Source of the DNA: Ricinus communis
Taxonomy: Eukaryota > Streptophyta > Magnoliopsida > Malpighiales > Euphorbiaceae
Assembly: GCF_019578655.1 (NCBI RefSeq)
Contig: NC_063262.1
Coordinates: 15,197,582 to 15,261,581, forward strand
DNA: 64,000 bases
Direction of reading: 5' to 3'
A model generated the notes under the pieces. That model saw only the letters and a list, made by a program, of their open reading frames with translations. It was not told the origin of the DNA and did not search any database. Positions 58,070 to 64,000 of the stretch are shown here, one piece after another (within the stretch, counting starts at the first letter, position 1; every line of letters begins with the position of its first letter). A program made the position numbers and the translations under genes.

Positions 58070-59400
58070 AAGAAGTTTAGTAATAACTTGTAGATAAAGA
58101 GGAGAACGAGCAACTTTTCATTTTTAGAGTAAGTAAGAGGTTTTCATTTTTGAAATGAGAGAAGCCCAAAAATTTTGATGAGTGCAAAAATAAAAATATT
58201 CAATTTCACACATAAAGAAATACATATTTTTAAATTTTTAGTGAAATAGGTATTTCATAAAAATAATAAAATTGTTATTATATGAAATTATTATTTTGTT
58301 CTAAGATAAATTTTTCTATGCAATATTTATTCTATTCCTTGTCTATTCCAAGAACCAAATCAGGCCTAAGTGGAACATCAATTCCATATCAAATATTGGC
58401 CAACAATTAAGGACGCCGATATTCTAAAGGCAAATTTTTATAAAATTATGCAATTTTTTCATTAACTTGTCAAATTTCTTATCATTGTCAAGTTTCTTAT
58501 CATTGCACATCATCTAGTATAAATTATTTAACATAATAAAAGTTATATAATCAATATGAAATTTTTTTATGTAATTTTGCATCAATTTCTATAAATTTTT
58601 ATAAATTTTTTTAATTTTTTATTAATTCACAAAAAATCTCTATCATTATGTATCATATGATGTAAATTATCTAATATAATGAAAAATAATTTAAATAATA
58701 AAAATTATATAATATACCTTTTTATGTAAATCTGAACTAATTCTTTTATAAGTTCTCATTAAATTTTAAAATTTGTTAACATCAACTTGTCAAAACTCTA
58801 TCATTATACCTTTAATTGTATAAATTACATAATTACATAAAATAATTATATAAATCTTAAATATATACATGTTTATTTAAGAAAAATTATTATTTATAAG
58901 GACATGTAACCTTATCCTTTTATTTAGATAATGTTAATTTAATATTTAAATATTATGTTACTGTTGAATAACACATCAAGGTTAAAGATGGTAAACAAAT
59001 AACACATCAAGATTAGAGATGGTAAACAAGTAAGCTGGGTCGGGTTTGAATAGGATCATTTCATATTTTAAATTATTTTTTGTTAGAGTTTTTTAAGTTT
59101 GGATTATTTTATATTCTGTTTATTTAGGGCTTATTTCATATCATTATAGGTTTGGATCGAATTGAGTTTAAATAACCTCTAGCCCGATTCTTTTTAGTTT
59201 TGTATTAGGATTAATTAATTGAATTTCAATTTAACTTATCCAATTTTATTTTTTATTCTCATAAATTTATACAATACAACCTTATAAGTTCATTAGGCTT
59301 AGAATCATAAGTATTTATTATTTAAGTGAAGTATTAATTAATTAATTAATAAATTAGTCAATTAATCTATTGACTAATGAATAATATTTTAATTAAATTG
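58070..59400. other. AT-rich sequence without recognisable gene
   Basis: Long A/T runs, an ATTA repeat (59335-59352) and short direct repeats such as AACACATCAAG(G/A)TTA (58971 and 59001) are present. I see no coding. Confidence 0.5.
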
Positions 59401-59459
59401 AATATCTTGTTCATTTGTAATAAAGATTTTCTCTCTGTAGTGGTAAAAAGAATATGTTT

Positions 59460-60480
59460 TTTTAGAAAAAAAATACTATTTTACCAATTGAGTCACCGTA
59501 AAAAAATTAGCATTTAGTGACCACCAAAAAGTGGTATCTATTCGCTTTTAGAAATCACTTAGTGACAACTTCTAGAGATCTTTAAAATGTTGGTCGTTAA
59601 ATAATTAGCGGCCACTTTTTTCACATAGTTGCTAATTTAGAAGCCACATTATATGAATAGCAATAATTTGTTATGGTCGCTGTTATATCTTCTTGTGATT
59701 GTAAGTATTGAATAAAGTGAAACACCATTTAGTAACTACGAAAAAACAATAACCGCGGGGTCTTTAATTGGTTTGTAAGTGGTTATTATTTTATTTAAAA
59801 TAGGTATAATTTAAGGATCATATTTCTTAAGAGAAAATAAAGGCAATGGATGCTTGAGAGAAATAGATATTTAGTGATTTGTAAGTAGTTATTATTTATT
59901 TAAAATGAGTATCATTCAGAGACCATATCTTTATAAGGGAAAATGAAGGCAATAGAGGCTTGAGAGGAAAAGATATTTAAAGCTTATGTGATGTATGTAA
60001 TTTATTTTAGTTTTGGTTTTTAATAGATCAAAACTAAAAAGATATTTAAAGCTTATGTGATGTATGTAATTTATTTTAGTTTTGGTTTTTAATAGATCAA
60101 AACTAAGTAGTTTTAAAACTACATAGTTTTGATTTTTTATTAAAAATAAATAGTTTTAGATAAAATTATATAGTTTTAATTTTTTATTTATAATTACATA
60201 CTATTAGATTAATTCATATAATAAATTATTTATATTAATTTATTAAAAATATAATATTAACAAAAATATTTTCTTTACACTAATGAAAATATATTGATAA
60301 TATAATTTTTATATTAAGTCAGAGACCACATTAAAATTTGGTCGCTAGTTTAGAGATTAAATATGTTGTCTCTAATTAGTCGCTAAATCTCTCGCCAATT
60401 TCAGGCGCACCAATAGCGACCACTTAAAAGAACGTCTCGAGATTTAGGCGATTGTAGTTGATATAACTAGTAACTATGTT
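59460..60480. mobile_element. CACTA-like subterminal repeat region (element ends not resolved)
   Basis: Words of the type GCGACCA/TGGTCGCT recur in both orientations (59575-59600, 59625-59650, 59675, 60340, 60380, 60415). TTATATCTTCTTGTG at 59685-59699 would be the inverted terminus CACAAGAAGATATAA. Such short inverted motif clusters are usual for the subterminal DNA of En/Spm (CACTA) elements. No transposase was found here. Confidence 0.4.
59971..60107 (+). repeat. 69-bp tandem duplication
   Basis: AGATATTTAAAGCTTATGTG starts at 59971 and 60040, and the two 69-bp copies are identical as far as I can read. Such identity suggests a recent slippage event, or an assembly artefact. Confidence 0.9.
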
Positions 60481-60514
60481 CCTCCCCATGTCAGCATACT
60501 TGTTTTTTAGTATA

Positions 60515-63500
60515 CACTACAGGAATTTCATAATTTACTAACAAAATTTTCAATCGGTAAATTGTTGGATCATCAATAAATACAATTATTGACGATTTAC
60601 TGACTATTTTTATATCGTTGGTAATAAAAACGTTGTCGGTAAAATTTACCAATAGTTTTTAATTTGTTGGTAAATTTACTGACGATTTATCGACTATATT
60701 TTAGTTGGTAAATTATCAGCAAGATTTCTAAAACAACAATTTACCGATAAAAATGTCATCAGTAATTCGTTTTGCATTATCGGTAAATTATTGTCCTGAC
60801 AAAAGGAATTTAAAGGAAAATAATTTACCAATGACCAAAATTATTGGTAAATTTACCTATAATTCTTACCGTCGGTAAATTATAGTCCCACAAAAAAATG
60901 GAGAAAGATTTTTTACCAACAACATTGTGTGTTAGTAAATCGATAAATTTACCTACAGTTCTTTTTCTGTTGGTAAACTATTGTCTTGATGAAGTGGCAT
61001 TAGTTGGTAAATCATTGATAATCTTTTGAGACATTGTTGGTAAGCCATCGGTAAATCTGGAATTTTAAAATTGCAATTAGTCGGTAATCTATCGGTAAAT
61101 CATAATATCTATTTTTAAATTTTTAATTTGTTGTATTATCTTATTTATTTTTGAAACAAAAAATAAATAGTAATTGAAAGAACAATATATAATATAAAAT
61201 GCTAAAAAAGAAAATATATATAATTATATAAAAAAACTAATAACAATAGATGTATATAAGTAATGTTCATAGTAATAAGTTATAGTATAATTTATAATAG
61301 ACATCAAAATAATAGATGTATGTAAGTCATAGGTGACTGGTCATCATCACCGTCGCTCGATCGAGGTTGGAAACCATGCTGCTCTGATTGTGGGTGAGGA
61401 GGAAGTTGCATGATATCGACACGCGCTATTAAATCCCTTGTCAGTTCCCGTAACTTCCAAATCTTAAGCTGATGCTTGGTCACCTATCGACTCTGCTAAG
61501 CCATCAACTCACCCTGCTCAGTAATTTGTGCTTGCAACTATTGAATTTCAAAAATATATTATTCACAGCTAGTGTGGTAAGTTCCTAAATAAGAAGCATC
61601 AAACGATGAAAACAACTCAGACGCTTGATATCGAAAACCGTAAACACGACTCTGTTGTATTCCGCTGATAAATTTGAGATAAAGCTCATTCTCACCCATG
61701 GTCTCATTTTCCTGGATGATTTGCTCTCGCCTGGACTGAAGAGCATCCTAGCAATCATTTAAAGCAAAAGTGTAATGTCAGTATATAATAAAGATAACTA
61801 ATAAGATGCACATTATTTTTAAAAAATAGAATTAACCTACATGAACAGATCTAGACCTCTAATCAATGAAAGTCTAACCATTTCTATTCTTGGTATGTGT
61901 GTTTGTGAACTAATAACTCGGTAACAGCAGGTGGTCGACCAAGTTGCGCAGCCTAAAAATATAATACTTAAATTGATGTCACTAAAAATATAAAATCTTA
62001 TATACTTACTTAAATTAACCTTGAAAAATTTTGCAAGTCGTCAAAAAGGCTTCACAAATTTAATACTTCATTTATGCAATTAATTCTTTTAACAAATAAT
62101 TATTTAGTCACGTAATTCTCAAACCATCCCACAAAATTATTATCAAGCTTAAGATCAAGCTCGACATCAGTAATGTAAGGTAATCCCTTTTTCAACTTAT
62201 AAAAATATACAACCTAAACAAAGAAAAATACAATTTATTCTTTAAACAAATATTAATTGTAGCACATATTTACATCCTCATTGATCAACCTCCTTGCAAT
62301 TCAATAGAATATATTCTCGTGCAACTTTGTACTCAATGTCAAATAACCTCCTTATTTTTTATCATCCATACGGTCGACCAGGATGTTTGAATATTGAAAT
62401 ATTTTCTTCGACCTCTTCAACATCCCCCACCATCATCATTTCTGGGCACTTTTCATAATGTCGTGTACACATGGGGCTCAAAATAGTATGAACAAAAATT
62501 TGATGCTTCTTCTACTAAGTATGTATTACATATTGAAGTTTCCACCTTCATTTTATTAGTGACATTCTTTCTCAAGTGTCCAAGAAATCTAGATGAAGAT
62601 GACAAAATAATATTACATAATTATTTAATTTTAACATAATAAATATTTTTATTAATAGTTTACATCTTCGAACAGTTTTAACATAAAATCATTAAGTATG
62701 AATATATCATATATACTTGTCACTATAAGAAATCATGGAACATAAGCAGCATTGATGGAAGCTTATTATATTGAAACTAAATACTTATATAATATTTTTA
62801 TTAATAGAGATAATGGAGGTGGGGTGAGACAAGCGGCGTCGATGAGAGGTGAGAAAGAGGAGAGAGGAAGGAAGTGTTGGTGACATGAGAGAGAGGGAGG
62901 AAAATAAAGAAATTTGAGAAAGGAAGGAAATTTGGGAGGAAAGTTAACATGAATAAAATGACACAGTTTTGATTTAAAGTGTCAAAACTACATCATTTTT
63001 AGGTTTATAAAAGTCTACAATTTATATTCTTTACTGACGCACAAGGAAACCATCACTAATTTTACAACTTTTTACGTGAAATATCGACGGTTTAGAAATC
63101 GTCGATAAATGCTCAATTTGAAATAACTTGAACATTTATCGACGGTTTCTAATCCGTGGATATTTCATGTAAAAAAATTTGCAAAAATTAGCAGCGACAC
63201 CAAAATAGTCGGTAAATTCAATTTCTTACATGACATCAGCGACGGTTTAAATTTTGTTGATAACCTCATGTTAGAATTCTTTAAATTAGTGATGGTATAT
63301 AAACTGTCAGTAAATTCGATGCTTTTTATATGAAATTGGTGACGGTTTGAAAAGTCGTCGGTAATTTTATGTAAAAAGATTGTAAGAATTCATATATTTA
63401 GCACTGGCAGGAATATTATTGATAACTCAATCTTTTTATATATAGAATTATCGATGACAATTCTATGTATAAGAAAATTTATAGAAACTCTTTAAATTAG

Positions 63501-63848
63501 TGATGCCAAGAGCATTGTCGGTAAAATTCTAATGATTACACTAATGATAAATTATCGATAAATTATGCTGCCAAATTATAGCATTTACTTTAGCGACAAC
63601 TCTATATAGTCGGTAAATTTTGTTTCTATATAGTCGGTAACTGGTCTATAAATTATGGCGCTAAGAGATCGTACCTTAATTATTAACAGCAATGTTATTG
63701 CCGGTAAACATTCGTCGCTAAATAGTCGATAAATCCATTGGTGAATAATTGAAAATTTTATTTGCGAAAACCATCGGTAAATAGTCATAATTGTACTACT
63801 TTATCCATTAACTTTATTCCGTCAGTAAACTGTAACTTTCTTATAGTG
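60515..63848 (-). mobile_element. CACTA (En/Spm) transposon, internally decayed
   Basis: The left end is CACTACAGGAATTTCAT (60515) and the right end, reversed, is CACTATAAGAAAGTTAC (63848). Flanking trinucleotides are ATA and ACA, a one-mismatch match to the 3-bp duplication expected. The first 600 bp and the last 850 bp are packed with variants of TTACCGACGGTAAAT in both orientations, the subterminal binding-site repeats of this superfamily. Remnants of transposase_24-type coding lie on the minus strand at about 61330-62215. At 3.3 kb it lacks the full TNPD transposase and is non-autonomous. Confidence 0.85.
61330..62215 (-). pseudogene. Transposase_24-like remnant (plant En/Spm family)
   Basis: Minus-strand pieces are VYFYKLKKGLPYITDVELDL and NNFVGWFENYV (about 62215-62105), then AAQLGRPPAVTELLVHKHTY (61952-61890), REQIIQENETMGENELYLKF and RVYGFRYQASELFSSFDASY (61730-61590). 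The tail is LQAQITEQGELMA, stop, then LKIWKLRELTRDLIARVDIM and PPHPQSEQHGFQPRSSDGDD, a coiled coil and acidic end near 61340. GRPP...ELxxxTH and RVYGxG are signatures of the family. Introns probably separate the blocks. At least four stops occur, so it is inactive. Confidence 0.65.
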
Positions 63849-64000
63849 ACAAGTAGCTACAAGTTTGTATGATATTTTATTATGTTGTTTGATTGTTATT
63901 AAGGCTTTTACTTTTATTTAGTACGTAATAACTGAAACTAACTTTAGTTGGTTAATTCAATTAGTTTATCAATGGTCAGTAAGTATGATGGTTTTAATAA

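Overview
This window is plant nuclear DNA, most likely from a eudicot. The evidence is a spliced four-exon patellin gene (SEC14 plus GOLD domains) on the minus strand at 24898-28177, set among nested LTR retrotransposons of plant-only lineages (Athila, Tat/Ogre and Tekay Ty3/gypsy), a MULE-type element and a CACTA transposon. The species cannot be fixed from sequence alone. I see no operons, phage, CRISPR, rRNA or tRNA genes, and no defence-like cassette.

Left arm (1-20.8 kb) is a nest. A non-autonomous Athila-type element (1 to about 4080; LTR remnant 7084-7601 and 17057-17178) is interrupted by a deleted Ty3/gypsy element (about 4080-7083: pol tail, telo-box-rich LTR, RT-RNase H-integrase) and by a complete minus-strand Tekay chromovirus (7602-17056) with 2.3-kb LTRs and a perfect 5-bp duplication AAAGG. 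A second, conventional Athila element (LTR, PBS, gag, protease) follows at 17179 and is cut off near 20830.

Middle (20.8-34 kb) is AT-rich and holds a possible LTR, a 1.2-kb MULE-like inverted-repeat element with 9-bp target duplications (23130-24326), the patellin gene, 5 kb of AT-rich spacer and one unexplained small ORF. The patellin gene is the only locus that looks like a functioning host gene.

Right arm (34-64 kb) is again mobile DNA. It contains a decayed plant-transposon-type ORF (37102-35934), a second copy of the non-autonomous Athila element with its LTR (37494-40.56 kb), a plus-strand Tat/Ogre gag-pol (about 40.6-46.39 kb) fused tail to tail to an inverted Tat gag (46.39-47.2 kb) with its PBS and LTR, two decayed plus-strand ORFs (plant mobile domain and DUF7745-like) lying antisense to the Tat signals, another Tat-type PBS and LTR (55.34 to about 58 kb), and a CACTA element (60515-63848) with transposase_24 remnants.

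The points most worth a second look are: (1) a systematic CCAGG/CTG to CCGGGG/CCG signature in the Tekay element, which accounts for several of its frameshifts and looks like a consensus-sequence artefact at CHG-methylated sites; (2) a 30-bp tandem array of telo-boxes upstream of an LTR TATA box; (3) CG-rich palindrome clusters upstream of TATA boxes, both in an Athila LTR and inside an Athila element; (4) a twice-seen deletion derivative of Athila; (5) the antisense ORF pair in Tat DNA. All boundaries were found by eye and most are approximate.
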